From positions 4,092,001-4,156,000 of the forward strand of contig NZ_CP009288.1 of the NCBI RefSeq assembly GCF_000756615.1: a stretch of DNA of 64,000 bases. Reading direction: 5' to 3'. Position numbers and translations under genes: made by a program. Below, one piece after another: positions 16,972-25,396 of the stretch; the stretch's first letter is position 1; each line of letters opens with the position of its first letter. The notes beneath the pieces were generated by a model. It made no database searches. It was not told the origin of the DNA and worked only from the letters and a program-made list of their open reading frames with translations. This DNA is from Paenibacillus durus (GTDB lineage: Bacteria; Bacillota; Bacilli; Paenibacillales; Paenibacillaceae).

Positions 16972-18354
16972 TCATCTCATCATGACCGTGACGTTTCCGG
17001 CCGTCAGCATGATGGTGACCGCCAGAAAGAACATGAGCGACACGGCGGCCAAGGCGGCGAACACATAGATCATGCTCTTTCCGATCGTCTGCAGGCAGGA
17101 TACGATCGGCGTGTCGCCGAGCGGCTGCATCACGGCCCCGGCTACGTTGTAAATGATAGCCAGCACAAGGATTTTGATCGCCGGGAACGCGCATAGGAAC
17201 AGGATGATGATTACGCCTGACAGACCGATCGCATTCTTCACCAGCAATGAAGCGGATATGACGGTATCGGTGGCGTCCGCGAACATTTTGCCGATGACGG
17301 GTACGAAATTTCCAGTAATGTATTTAGCCGCCCTGAGCGTTACTCCGTCCGTAACCGAGCTCGTAATGCCTCTGACGGAGATAACGCCCAGGAAGACGGT
17401 CAGCAGGACGCCAAGCACCCCAGTGCCGATATTTCTCAGCAGATTTGCAAGCTGGGTTAGCTTATATTTGTCTGAGATGGAACTGACCAGATGCAGAACC
17501 GCCGAGAAGAACAGCAGCGGAAACACCATAGTATGAATCAGGGTGCCAATCGTATGGATCATGAACACGATCAGGGGATGGGTCACCGAGACGGTTACGA
17601 TGTTGCCCATAGAAGCAAGCAGAGCGAACAGAAGCGGTATCATCGCCATCATGAAGTCGATCATCCGGTCGATGGCGTCCTTGGCATAGCCGATGGCGAC
17701 ATTAAAGCTGTTGACCGCGATAACCAGCACCACCATGAAGCAGATCGTATACGCCACCTTGCTGACCATCTTTCGCTCAAACGCCGTTTGCAGCGTCTCC
17801 AGAATCATGCTCATTACACTGATCATGACGATCGTGACGAGCAGTTTGCCGTTGTAGAGCACTTCATGCCACATGTAAGATAAGAGTCCCGACAGCACAT
17901 TTTGCAGGCTAAGCCCTTTCCCGCCCGGTAGCAGCATATCCATGAGCGAAGGTGTGGCCCCATCCGGAAAAAAACCGCCGTAATCCTTCATCAGCTGATC
18001 CCAGTACCTCTCGACCTCGTCTTTGGGCAGTTCGTCCACCTGGCTCTTTACCCACTGGTCAATGGGTGTTTCTGCCTGACCGGTTTGCGCCCCGCTTGAC
18101 ACCGCTGAAGCCCCGGCCGGCTCCGCCGCTGCTCCGGCTTGATCGGCTGAATTCCCGGATTCGACCGGACTAGTCCCGGCTTGGCCCGTATAAGTCTCCG
18201 TTTGGCCCGGGTTATTCCCGATTTGGCCTGCGGTCATTCCGGCTTCGTCCGCAGGCGATGCGGCGGCAGCCCGGCTCCATCCGATCAACACGAGACAGAG
18301 AAGCAGCAGCGCGGCACCAAGTTTGGGAGGACGGAATATGCCGCGCTTTTCCAT
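16972..18354 (-). CDS. spoIIIAE: Stage III sporulation protein AE
   Basis: Polytopic membrane protein of the forespore channel complex. The 460 residues have a signal-like N-terminus (LGAALLLLCLVLIGWSRAAAA), then about 75 low-complexity residues rich in Gly, Gln, Ala and Ser, then the conserved start of the family (WVKSQVDELPKDEVERYWDQ) and many membrane helices. The ATG at 18354 follows AAAGGAG; a frame to 18399 has no support. The low-complexity segment is unusual against the shorter Bacillus form. It lies 22 bp before spoIIIAF. Confidence 0.94.
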   Translation of the reverse strand: MEKRGIFRPPKLGAALLLLCLVLIGWSRAAAASPADEAGMTAGQIGNNPGQTETYTGQAGTSPVESGNSADQAGAAAEPAGASAVSSGAQTGQAETPIDQWVKSQVDELPKDEVERYWDQLMKDYGGFFPDGATPSLMDMLLPGGKGLSLQNVLSGLLSYMWHEVLYNGKLLVTIVMISVMSMILETLQTAFERKMVSKVAYTICFMVVLVIAVNSFNVAIGYAKDAIDRMIDFMMAMIPLLFALLASMGNIVTVSVTHPLIVFMIHTIGTLIHTMVFPLLFFSAVLHLVSSISDKYKLTQLANLLRNIGTGVLGVLLTVFLGVISVRGITSSVTDGVTLRAAKYITGNFVPVIGKMFADATDTVISASLLVKNAIGLSGVIIILFLCAFPAIKILVLAIIYNVAGAVMQPLGDTPIVSCLQTIGKSMIYVFAALAAVSLMFFLAVTIMLTAGNVTVMMR

Positions 18355-18402
18355 TGCCGTTGCTCCTTTCGATTGCGGATGGGCTTGACCTAATGACACC
18401 TT

Positions 18403-18792
18403 TTACGCTGGCAGCAGTTTCATGACCGTCTCAATAATGATGCCGATGATCGGCACAGCAAGCGTCATAATCAGCACCTTCCCGGCCAGTTCGATTTTGG
18501 AAGCGATCGATTCCTGGCCCGCGTCGCGTACGATCTGGGCTCCGAATTCCGCGATATAGGCGATCCCGATAATTTTGAACACAGTCTTTAGATATACGGT
18601 CTCCATGCCCGAAGACTCCGCGAGCCGCTGAAGCGTGGATATGACGCCGCCGATTCTGCCGATCAGAAACAGGAAGATGAGTATGCCCGTAGCCGCGGCT
18701 AGCAAGAAGGCGAACATCGGCTTTTGTTCTTTTAGTACAAGAATGAGGACGGTCGACATCAGCCCGATTCCTACGATTTGAATGATTTCCAT
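18403..18792 (-). CDS. spoIIIAD: Stage III sporulation protein AD
   Basis: Small membrane protein of the SpoIIIA complex with a domain duplicated in SpoIIIAC. The 129 residues contain four hydrophobic segments (IVGIGLMSTVLILVL, FLLAAATGILIFLFLIG, IIGIAYIAEFGAQIVRDAG, VLIMTLAVPIIGIIIETV). The segment GAQIVRDAGQESIASKIELAGK is strongly conserved in the family. It begins 8 bp after spoIIIAC; the ribosome site is weak, so it may be coupled to spoIIIAC translation. Confidence 0.95.
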   Translation of the reverse strand: MEIIQIVGIGLMSTVLILVLKEQKPMFAFLLAAATGILIFLFLIGRIGGVISTLQRLAESSGMETVYLKTVFKIIGIAYIAEFGAQIVRDAGQESIASKIELAGKVLIMTLAVPIIGIIIETVMKLLPA

Positions 18793-18800
18793 GGCGCGGC

Positions 18801-19004
18801 CTATTGAAAAAGAAAGATCGTCTTGATTTCCTGCAGCAGTCCGTCCAGCATCCGGATGACCATGAACAGCACGACGACAAAGCCGATGACGGTCACCCAG
18901 TGGGCAATATCCTCTTTGCCCATCTGCTTGAGCACGGTATGAATCATGGCGATAATGATGCCGATGCCGGCAATTTGAAAGATCGCATTGACTTCAATAT
19001 TCAT
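18801..19004 (-). CDS. spoIIIAC: Stage III sporulation protein AC
   Basis: A 67-residue membrane protein with two helices (IFQIAGIGIIIAMIHTVL and WVTVIGFVVVLFMVIRML) and the family C-terminus KTIFLFQ. The ATG at 19004 (MNIEVN) is chosen over the GTG at 19013, since GAGGTG forms its ribosome site. Lies between spoIIIAB and spoIIIAD in the standard order. Confidence 0.95.
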   Translation of the reverse strand: MNIEVNAIFQIAGIGIIIAMIHTVLKQMGKEDIAHWVTVIGFVVVLFMVIRMLDGLLQEIKTIFLFQ

Positions 19005-19017
19005 TCCTGGCACCTCG

Positions 19018-19536
19018 CTAAAAGATCAAAATGACGATGAGCGCCCCCAGCAGCAGTCCCAGGCTTTTGCTCACTTTTTCGTACTTGGCCTGGTCCTCAC
19101 GGGCCGAAATCTCCTCCTGCTTCAGCTGCTGCAGCGCCAGCGCAATATGATTCGCTTGATTGCTTCGGTCGCTGGTGCCCAGGGTGCAGCTGAGCTGCCG
19201 GACAATTTCCTGCTCCGGCGCTTTCATCGCGGTCGCCTTCCAGTGCGTTTCCATCGCCCGGCCCACCGCTTCCTGCGCGCTCTCGTTACGCGGCGCGCAC
19301 ATGCTATCGGCGGCTGCGGCGAAGAAGCCCCGCAGCGGCTCCCTTGACTGGACAGCGATCCGCTTCATCGCTTCCGGCAGCGGCGTATAGCCGTACATGA
19401 TCTCGGTCTCCAGGCGCTGAAGCGCGGCGATTAGACCGCGGATGTGCCGGGGCCGGTCTGCGTACTGGCCGGCCCGCCTGAAGCCCGCCAGCGTGGCCGC
19501 GAGGAGGATCATCGCGGCGCCGAGAAGCTTAAGCAT
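19018..19536 (-). CDS. spoIIIAB: Stage III sporulation protein AB
   Basis: Membrane-associated protein with a fold related to type II secretion F proteins; part of the SpoIIIA complex. The 172 residues have an N-terminal helix (LLGAAMILLAATLAGF), the family segment RPRHIRGLIAALQRLETEI and a C-terminal helix (LGLLLGALIVILIF). The ATG at 19536 overlaps the 3' end of spoIIIAA by 8 bp, suggesting coupled translation; the open frame extends upstream inside spoIIIAA. Confidence 0.94.
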   Translation of the reverse strand: MLKLLGAAMILLAATLAGFRRAGQYADRPRHIRGLIAALQRLETEIMYGYTPLPEAMKRIAVQSREPLRGFFAAAADSMCAPRNESAQEAVGRAMETHWKATAMKAPEQEIVRQLSCTLGTSDRSNQANHIALALQQLKQEEISAREDQAKYEKVSKSLGLLLGALIVILIF

Positions 19537-20527
19537 GGCGTTCGCCTCCTTTAACTTCTCCGGTGTATACCGGAAGCGAGCGTTTGCGGCCGTCCAGCAC
19601 GCGGAAGGAGAGTTCTCCTGCCGACCGGCGGAGGATGACATACCTTTCGAACATCCCCAGCTCGATAAGCCTGCCCAGACCGGGTCTTAGTGCCAGCTCG
19701 GACACTTCCCGGCCGTGCGCGGCTGCCAGAACGGTAATTCCGGCGTGCAGCGCCTCGGACACCGCCTCGACATCCTCGGGCCGGCCGATTTCGTCTGCAA
19801 TCAGCACATCCGGCGAGAGGGAGCGAATCATCATCATCATGCCCTCGGCTTTGGGACAGCCGTCCAGCACATCCGTGCGCGGGCCGATGTCGAAGGCAGG
19901 AATCCCCCTTCGGCTTCCGGCAATCTCGGAACGCTCGTCCACGATGCCTACCTTAAGGCCCGGCCTGCGCCCTTCCCTTCCTCCCTTGCTCCCGGCGGAA
20001 ATCTGCCGGGCTAGATCACGGAGCAGCGTTGTCTTCCCATGCTGGGGCGGAGACAGAATGAGCGTGTGCATGACCCGCTGGCGGCTCCCGTCCAGAAGAT
20101 GCGGCAGAAGCCGGTCGGCGACTCCGGGAATCTCTCTTGCGATCCGGACGTTGAATCCGCCGATGTCCCGGAGATGACCTACACTGCCGCCGCTCAGAAC
20201 CGTCCGCCCAGCGAGCCCGATCCGGTGTCCGCCCGGGATGGTGATGAATCCCTTGCGAAGCTCTTCTTCCATCGTATACAGTGAATGGTTGCTGATCAGA
20301 TCAAGCATCCGGTGGCTGTCTTCGCGGTCCGGTTTGTATGCCTCCTCCGGTTCCAGGGTCAGCCCCCCGGCCGCGTCTACAAAATGGTATTTACCTGCAT
20401 AATTGATTTCCAGCGGACGACCTTCCCTAATGCGTATTTCTTCCACCGTCTCCAGCAACGTAAGCGGGAGCCGGGAAAGCGCGGCTTTCACTTTTTCGGG
20501 AAATAATTGAAGCCAGTCGTTGGCCAT
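19529..20527 (-). CDS. spoIIIAA: Stage III sporulation ATPase AA
   Basis: Secretion-type ATPase that powers or assembles the SpoIIIA channel, controlled by sigma-E in the mother cell. The 332 residues include GFITIPGGHRIGLAGR, a P-loop (LILSPPQHGKTTLLRDL), the Walker B-like segment DVLIADEIGRPEDVEAV and a later HGREVSEL. The P-loop reads SPPQHGKT, with Ser where a Gly is usual, but GKTT is intact. First gene of the spoIIIA operon, with yqhV next upstream. Confidence 0.95.
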   Translation of the reverse strand: MANDWLQLFPEKVKAALSRLPLTLLETVEEIRIREGRPLEINYAGKYHFVDAAGGLTLEPEEAYKPDREDSHRMLDLISNHSLYTMEEELRKGFITIPGGHRIGLAGRTVLSGGSVGHLRDIGGFNVRIAREIPGVADRLLPHLLDGSRQRVMHTLILSPPQHGKTTLLRDLARQISAGSKGGREGRRPGLKVGIVDERSEIAGSRRGIPAFDIGPRTDVLDGCPKAEGMMMMIRSLSPDVLIADEIGRPEDVEAVSEALHAGITVLAAAHGREVSELALRPGLGRLIELGMFERYVILRRSAGELSFRVLDGRKRSLPVYTGEVKGGERHA

Positions 20528-20608
20528 AAGCCGTACCCCCAGTTGTCCTCTATGGAATGCTTTATTCCATATCTATGCTTGTACGTTCGCAATATGACTA
20601 CCAATCTA

Positions 20609-20872
20609 TCATTTTTTCAAAATGCCGATTAAGAGACACGCCACGCCTATACCCACCCAGGCCAGCTTGCTGGGAGAGAGATCCTGCGCCATGCCCGTTA
20701 GTCCGATGGCCGTCGTCAGAATCAGCACGGTCGGACCGACCAGCGCGAGCCCCGAATTAACCGCAAGCGCCTTATCCACCTGGTTCAATCGCAGCATAAT
20801 TAGCGCAGCAGTGATTTCCACGCTGCCCGACAGCATCCGCAGAATAGCCATCCAGCTTACATACTTGTCCAC
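20609..20872 (-). CDS. yqhV: YqhV family (DUF2619) membrane protein
   Basis: An 87-residue protein with hydrophobic segments (ITAALIMLRLN, LALVGPTVLILTTAIGLTGMA, WVGIGVACLLIGIL), matching the YqhV/DUF2619 family. In Bacillus subtilis yqhV lies between efp and spoIIIAA, and here it directly precedes spoIIIAA. Function is unknown. A GTG start at 20872 is inferred, with GGGGG about 14 bases upstream. Confidence 0.85.
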   Translation of the reverse strand: MDKYVSWMAILRMLSGSVEITAALIMLRLNQVDKALAVNSGLALVGPTVLILTTAIGLTGMAQDLSPSKLAWVGIGVACLLIGILKK

Positions 20873-21126
20873 CTTCGTTACAGCCCCCTCTGCCCGAAAT
20901 TTGCGTCGCTTCTTCCGAAAGCCGCCGATTCCCGGCTGTTATATTCATAGATATGCGGGATTGTCCCGCTTTAGACAACAAGAATCCGGCATAAAATCAG
21001 GTGCGGCAATCCAATATATATGGAAAAGAAACCATTGCGAAAAAAGTGATAGAAAAATCTCATCAGTGTGATAAAATATTTTTAGCAAAATGATAACCAA
21101 GTCATGATACAGAAAGGAATGCTTCC

Positions 21127-21993
21127 ATGCACACGCGTCATCATGCAGTAGTCAACACTTTTGAAAGTCTTGCCAAAACGGCCAGAGAAGCAGCTATTGT
21201 CGTACTTTCCGCCCTCCTGGTCGCCGCCGGTCTCAAGCTGTTCCTCATCCCGCATCAGCTGCTCAGCGGAGGAGTGGCAGGAACGGCGTCCGTCATCGGA
21301 TACTTGACCAATCCCAAGTATATTTCGCTCATCTATTTCGGCATCAATCTGCCGATTCTGCTCTGGGGCTTCGTTGCCGTGGGGAAAAAATACATCTGCC
21401 TCAGCATGCTCTGCGTCGCCAGCACGACCTGGTTTCTGACGATCATTCCCCAGGTGCAGGTGACCAAAGATCCAATTCTCGCCAGCATCTTCGGCGGGGT
21501 TATTATTGCGGGAGGCATCGGTTTCTCTTTACGTGCGGGCGGATCATCGGGAGGATTCGATATTCTGGGCTCCATCATCACGCGCAAGCGCGATGTGCCT
21601 ATGGGAACAGTGCTGTTCATTATGGACGGGGTGATCATATTGACCCTTGGCTTTATGAAAAGCTGGGATTCCGCGCTGTACGCCATGCTGTGTACCTTTG
21701 TGAAGAGCAAGGTCGTTGACATCATTCATATCCGGCATGTCAAACTGACCTGCTTCATCGTTACAAAGCGGAAGGATGAGATGGTCGCGGAGTTGAACCG
21801 GCTTCCGCATGGCGTTACCGTCGTCAATGCGGAAGGGGGATACAGCCATGAAGGCAACACGATGCTGATGACGGTCACCACGCGGTACGAGCTTGCGGAG
21901 CTTCGCAAGGTGGTTGTTACAGTCGACCCAACCGCATTCGTCAATGTGCTGGAGACAGTGGAAATACTGGGGAGGTTCAAACGGCTGGCCTAA
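21127..21993 (+). CDS. YitT family membrane protein (DUF2179)
   Basis: A 288-residue protein with about five membrane helices (AAIVVLSALLVAAGLKLFLI, SLIYFGINLPILLWGFVAVG, ASIFGGVIIAGGIGFSLRAG) and a C-terminal soluble DUF2179 domain (residues about 220-285, NRLPHGVTVVNAEGGYSHEG). The motif RAGGSSGGFDILG is typical of YitT proteins. Substrate or role is not established. It is transcribed alone on the plus strand between yqhV and the aspartate kinase, ending at a strong bidirectional terminator. Confidence 0.9.
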   Translation: MHTRHHAVVNTFESLAKTAREAAIVVLSALLVAAGLKLFLIPHQLLSGGVAGTASVIGYLTNPKYISLIYFGINLPILLWGFVAVGKKYICLSMLCVASTTWFLTIIPQVQVTKDPILASIFGGVIIAGGIGFSLRAGGSSGGFDILGSIITRKRDVPMGTVLFIMDGVIILTLGFMKSWDSALYAMLCTFVKSKVVDIIHIRHVKLTCFIVTKRKDEMVAELNRLPHGVTVVNAEGGYSHEGNTMLMTVTTRYELAELRKVVVTVDPTAFVNVLETVEILGRFKRLA

Positions 21994-22020
21994 GGGCAGC
22001 TTACACATTCGAATGAATTA

Positions 22021-22070
22021 AAAAAAGGGACTGCTCCGAAAGCCTTGCTAGGCTCGCGGGGCAGTCCCTT
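22021..22070. terminator. Bidirectional terminator between yitT-like gene and aspartate kinase
   Basis: The stem AAGGGACTGCTCCG with CGGGGCAGTCCCTT encloses a smaller hairpin. On the minus strand it is followed by seven T residues (serving the aspartate kinase); on the plus strand by a weaker T-rich run. Confidence 0.85.
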
Positions 22071-22141
22071 GTTGCTGCTTACTGTATAGAAATTTGTGGA
22101 TTATTCCGCTTTAAACTTTATCAAATCTTTGAAATGGTAGA

Positions 22142-22660
22142 CTACCGGCGATCCTGCGGACCGCCCACAAACACCTGCTGGTCGGTATCCAGACCGTACG
22201 CCGTATGCAGCGCCTGGATAATCTCTTGAAGCTTGCCGGACTCCACAACGCAAGATACCTTGATCTCGGAGGTGCTGACCATCTTGATGCTGATTCCAAG
22301 ACTTGAAATCACATCGAACATCTGCGCCGCGACACCGGGATGGCTGACCATGCCCGCGCCGACGATGGAGATCTTGACCAGATTATCTTCCGATGTTACT
22401 TGGCGGTATGGCAATTCTTGTCTGATTTGCCGGATAACATCCTTGGCCTTTTCCATTTCGCCCAGCGAAACGGTGAAGGAGAAATCCGCTTCCCCGTTCT
22501 GTACGCCGCTCTGCACGATGATGTCGACGTTGATGCCTTCAGCGGCCAGCTTTCCGAACACCTGAGCCAGTACGCCGGGAACATCGGCCACTCCCGAAAT
22601 ACTGATCCGAGCCACATTTTTGTCGTAAGCGATGCCGCTTACCGCCACTCCCTGCTCCAT
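22142..22660 (-). CDS. lysC: Aspartate kinase beta subunit from an internal start
   Basis: Inside lysC, the ATG at 22660 (MEQGVAVSGIAYD) has a strong ribosome site AAGGAGG (22669-22675) at eight bases. It would yield 172 residues made only of the ACT regulatory domains. In Bacillus subtilis LysC the beta subunit starts at the equivalent Met. The nested product is an inference from that precedent and the visible ribosome site. Confidence 0.7.
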   Translation of the reverse strand: MEQGVAVSGIAYDKNVARISISGVADVPGVLAQVFGKLAAEGINVDIIVQSGVQNGEADFSFTVSLGEMEKAKDVIRQIRQELPYRQVTSEDNLVKISIVGAGMVSHPGVAAQMFDVISSLGISIKMVSTSEIKVSCVVESGKLQEIIQALHTAYGLDTDQQVFVGGPQDRR

Positions 22661-23395
22661 GCTTGCTTCCTCCTTCACCACAGTGCCTTCATTATAATTA
22701 AAGCTCGACCGCACAACCAGCTTCACCTGGTACCGCTTTGCGTATTCCACCGCGCGCGGATGCAGCACGGCAGCGCCCAGATTGGCGAGCTCCAGCATTT
22801 CGTCATATGAGATTTCTTTAAGCTTGCGCGCGTTCTTCACGATGCGCGGGTCGGTGGAATATACACCATCAACGTCGGTATAGATCTCGCACACGTCCGC
22901 CTTGATCGCCGCAGCCAGCGCAACCGCCGTCGTATCGGAGCCGCCGCGTCCGAGCGTCGTAATTTCGCCGTCAGTCGTCATCCCTTGAAAGCCGGCAACG
23001 ATAACAATCTTGTCTTTCTCCAGCGCTTCCAGCACACGACCGGGTACAATCTCGTTAATCCGAGCCCGTCCGTGCGTCTCATCCGTGCGGAAGCCGGCCT
23101 GCCAGCCCGTATAGGAAACGGCCTCCCGTCCAATGCCGGCTAGAGCGATGGACAGCAGCGCAATGGAGATCTGCTCCCCTGTCGTCATCAGCATGTCCAT
23201 CTCGCGCGCAGGCTGCTGGCTGCTAAGCAGCTTGGCCTGATCGATCAGATCGTCGGTCGTGTCCCCCATGGCGGAGACGACCACGACACAGCGATGGCCC
23301 TCATCCTGCTTGTCTGCGATGCGTTTGGCAACCCGCTTCATACGCTCGGTGTCGCCTACGGAGCTGCCTCCGAATTTCATGACATAAAGTGACAA
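22142..23395 (-). CDS. lysC: Aspartate kinase
   Basis: Phosphorylates aspartate, the first step towards lysine, threonine, methionine and diaminopimelate. It has the kinase motif MKFGGSSVGD, the conserved MDMLMTTGEQISIALLS, TLGRGGSDTTAVALAAA and a C-terminal pair of ACT domains (ISGVADVPGVLAQVF, SIVGAGMVSHPGVAAQMF). TTG at 23395 (SLYVMKFGG) is preferred but weakly supported; GTG at 23407 is possible. An internal start probably gives a separate beta subunit. No lysine riboswitch is visible upstream, so it resembles LysC by sequence but not by leader control. A candidate promoter lies at 23466-23493. Confidence 0.93.
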   Translation of the reverse strand: MSLYVMKFGGSSVGDTERMKRVAKRIADKQDEGHRCVVVVSAMGDTTDDLIDQAKLLSSQQPAREMDMLMTTGEQISIALLSIALAGIGREAVSYTGWQAGFRTDETHGRARINEIVPGRVLEALEKDKIVIVAGFQGMTTDGEITTLGRGGSDTTAVALAAAIKADVCEIYTDVDGVYSTDPRIVKNARKLKEISYDEMLELANLGAAVLHPRAVEYAKRYQVKLVVRSSFNYNEGTVVKEEASMEQGVAVSGIAYDKNVARISISGVADVPGVLAQVFGKLAAEGINVDIIVQSGVQNGEADFSFTVSLGEMEKAKDVIRQIRQELPYRQVTSEDNLVKISIVGAGMVSHPGVAAQMFDVISSLGISIKMVSTSEIKVSCVVESGKLQEIIQALHTAYGLDTDQQVFVGGPQDRR

Positions 23396-23465
23396 AGCCT
23401 CATTCACTCCCTACTTCAAATTCTATGTAGCAGTTAATACATTCGGTTTCCCGCTTTTACACAGT

Positions 23466-23493
23466 ATAATACGAAAGTGACCGGATGCGTTAA
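23466..23493 (-). promoter_or_regulatory. Candidate promoter of aspartate kinase gene
   Basis: On the minus strand, TTAACG (23488-23493), 16-base spacer, TATTAT (23466-23471), about 60-70 bp before the start codon and after the efp terminator. Confidence 0.45.
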
Positions 23494-23538
23494 TTATTTT
23501 GCAAAAAATAGCGACATATCTTAAGGCCGTTGAACGCT

Positions 23539-23564
23539 AAAACTCCCCGCATCCATGCGGGGAG
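23539..23564 (-). terminator. Terminator of efp
   Basis: Perfect 10-bp stem CTCCCCGCAT/ATGCGGGGAG with a two-base centre, followed on the minus strand by TTTT. Confidence 0.85.
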
Positions 23565-23597
23565 GCCGGTATCGTGCGGTAACAAGACAAAGCAAGC

Positions 23598-24155
23598 TTA
23601 CGCGCGGGAAATATACTTGCCTTCGCGTGTATCGATCAGGAGAACGTCATCCTCGTTAATGAAGAGCGGCACCTGAACGGTATGTCCGGTCTCAAGTTTG
23701 GCCGCCTTCGTCGCGCCTTGGGCTGTATTGCCTTTTACGCCCGGCTCGGTTTCCACAACTTTGAGCTCAACGCTGGTCGGCAGATTGATGCCGAGAAGCT
23801 CGCCCTGGTAGCTGACGATGTTAACCGTCATGTTCTCTTTAAGGAAGTTCAGTTCCCATTCGAGCTGGTCAGCTTCAAGGGTGAATTGATCATAGGTTTG
23901 GTTGTCCATGAACACATGCTCGGAAGCGCTCGCATACAGATATTGCACGGCGCGGTTCTCGATGATGGCGCGGCCGATTGTCTCGCCCGCACGGAAAGTA
24001 CGTTCAACGGTGTTGCCGTTGCGCAGGTTCTTCAGCTTGGAACGGACGAACGCCGCGCCCTTGCCCGGTTTAACATGCTGGAAGTCCAACACAGTAAAAA
24101 TGTCGCCGTCCACCTCAACGGTCAGGCCTGTTTTAAAATCGTTTACGGAAATCAC
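23598..24155 (-). CDS. efp: Elongation factor P
   Basis: Helps the ribosome through polyproline stretches. The 185 residues are full length with three OB-like domains. The tip loop reads HVKPGKGAAF; its lysine near position 32 is the residue modified in the Bacillus type. The C-terminal signature LLIDTREGKYISR is present. A GTG start at 24155 lies seven bases after AGGAGGGG. It follows the Xaa-Pro peptidase gene, a common efp neighbour, and has its own terminator. Confidence 0.97.
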   Translation of the reverse strand: MISVNDFKTGLTVEVDGDIFTVLDFQHVKPGKGAAFVRSKLKNLRNGNTVERTFRAGETIGRAIIENRAVQYLYASASEHVFMDNQTYDQFTLEADQLEWELNFLKENMTVNIVSYQGELLGINLPTSVELKVVETEPGVKGNTAQGATKAAKLETGHTVQVPLFINEDDVLLIDTREGKYISRA

Positions 24156-24250
24156 TAATAAACCCCTCCTGAATTCGAAAATAACTTGTCCTTATATTAG
24201 AACAATTAAACTGTTTCGGCTGTAACCTAGCAGGGCGGTTTTACCGAAAT

Positions 24251-25321
24251 TTAGAGAACGGTGTAATCCTTAGATGAATGAGTCAATCTCTCGACGCCGG
24301 TCTCCGTTACGACTACATCATCCTCAATGCGAACGCCTCCGAGTCCCGGCACATAAATGCCCGGCTCAACGGTGACAACCATACCCGGCTGAAGCACATC
24401 GTCGCTGAGCTTCGACAGCCGCGGCCACTCATGAACTTCCATGCCAAGGCCGTGGCCAAGACTATGCCCGAACTGCTCTCCGTAACCATAGCGGGTGATG
24501 ATATCCCGTGACAGAGCGTCGCATTCCTTGCCGGTCATGCCCGGCTTAATATGCTCCAGCGCGTACAGCTGAGCCTCCAGCACGATGTCGTAAATCTCTT
24601 TAAGTTTAGGGTCAGGGCTGCCCAGCGCGATCGTCCGCGTGATGTCGGAGCAGTAGCCGTCCAGCAGCGCGCCAAAGTCAAACGTCACGAATTCATTATT
24701 CTGAATGACCTTCTGACTCGCAACGCCATGCGGCATGGAGGAGCGTTCTCCGGAAGCTACGATCGTATCGAAGGACGAGGCGGTCGCCCCGTGGCTCCGC
24801 ATGTAGAATTCCATTTCCAGATCGACGTCCCGCTCGGTCATGCCCGGCTTGATCACATTCAGAATGTGCCGGAACGTATCGTCCGCAAGATCCGCCGCTC
24901 TTCTCATCACGGCAAGCTCATCTTCATCCTTGAACATGCGAAGCTTCTCTACCGCTTGAGATACCGGAACGAGTTCGGCCGGCTTCAGCGCTTCCACGTA
25001 TGACGTATATGCGCCGTAGGACACGTCGTCCTGCTCGAAGCCAAGGCGTACCTGCCCGCTCTTCGGCAGCAGCTCGCGAACCGTATCGATAAACTTCGGC
25101 CCATGCTGCACGACCTTAAGCCCCTTCGCCTGTTCCGAAGCCTGGGTCATGTAGCGGAAGTCGGTCAGCAAATAGCTCTCGTCGCCCGTAATCAGCACAT
25201 AGCCGGATGAACCGGTAAATCCGCTCAAATAACGGCGGTTAATGCTGCTCGTGATTAACATCGCATCCAGACCGCGATCCTGTACTACCTTCCGCAGTTT
25301 GGAGACCCGGTTGTTGCCCAT
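24251..25321 (-). CDS. Xaa-Pro dipeptidase/aminopeptidase (YqhT-like)
   Basis: M24-family metallopeptidase that removes N-terminal residues before proline. The 356 residues have an N-terminal creatinase-like domain and the pita-bread catalytic domain. The five metal ligands are recognisable: Asp in TFDFGALLDG, Asp in CSDITRT, His in GHSLGHGLGMEVHE, Glu in VTVEPGIYV and Glu in RIEDDVVV. The ATG at 25321 follows AGAGGAGA; a longer frame to 25363 has no support. It lies directly upstream of efp, as in Bacillus. Confidence 0.95.
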   Translation of the reverse strand: MGNNRVSKLRKVVQDRGLDAMLITSSINRRYLSGFTGSSGYVLITGDESYLLTDFRYMTQASEQAKGLKVVQHGPKFIDTVRELLPKSGQVRLGFEQDDVSYGAYTSYVEALKPAELVPVSQAVEKLRMFKDEDELAVMRRAADLADDTFRHILNVIKPGMTERDVDLEMEFYMRSHGATASSFDTIVASGERSSMPHGVASQKVIQNNEFVTFDFGALLDGYCSDITRTIALGSPDPKLKEIYDIVLEAQLYALEHIKPGMTGKECDALSRDIITRYGYGEQFGHSLGHGLGMEVHEWPRLSKLSDDVLQPGMVVTVEPGIYVPGLGGVRIEDDVVVTETGVERLTHSSKDYTVL

Positions 25322-25396
25322 GATCATTCTCCTCTCGAAAATAGCCACATTGTATTGTAACATAGGGCCATGCCAACTGAGAAGTTTTTTTGATCG

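Noticed and set aside
23396..23597. Lysine riboswitch before aspartate kinase
   Set aside because: The gap is only about 200 bp, is filled in part by the efp terminator, and shows no lysine-box elements.
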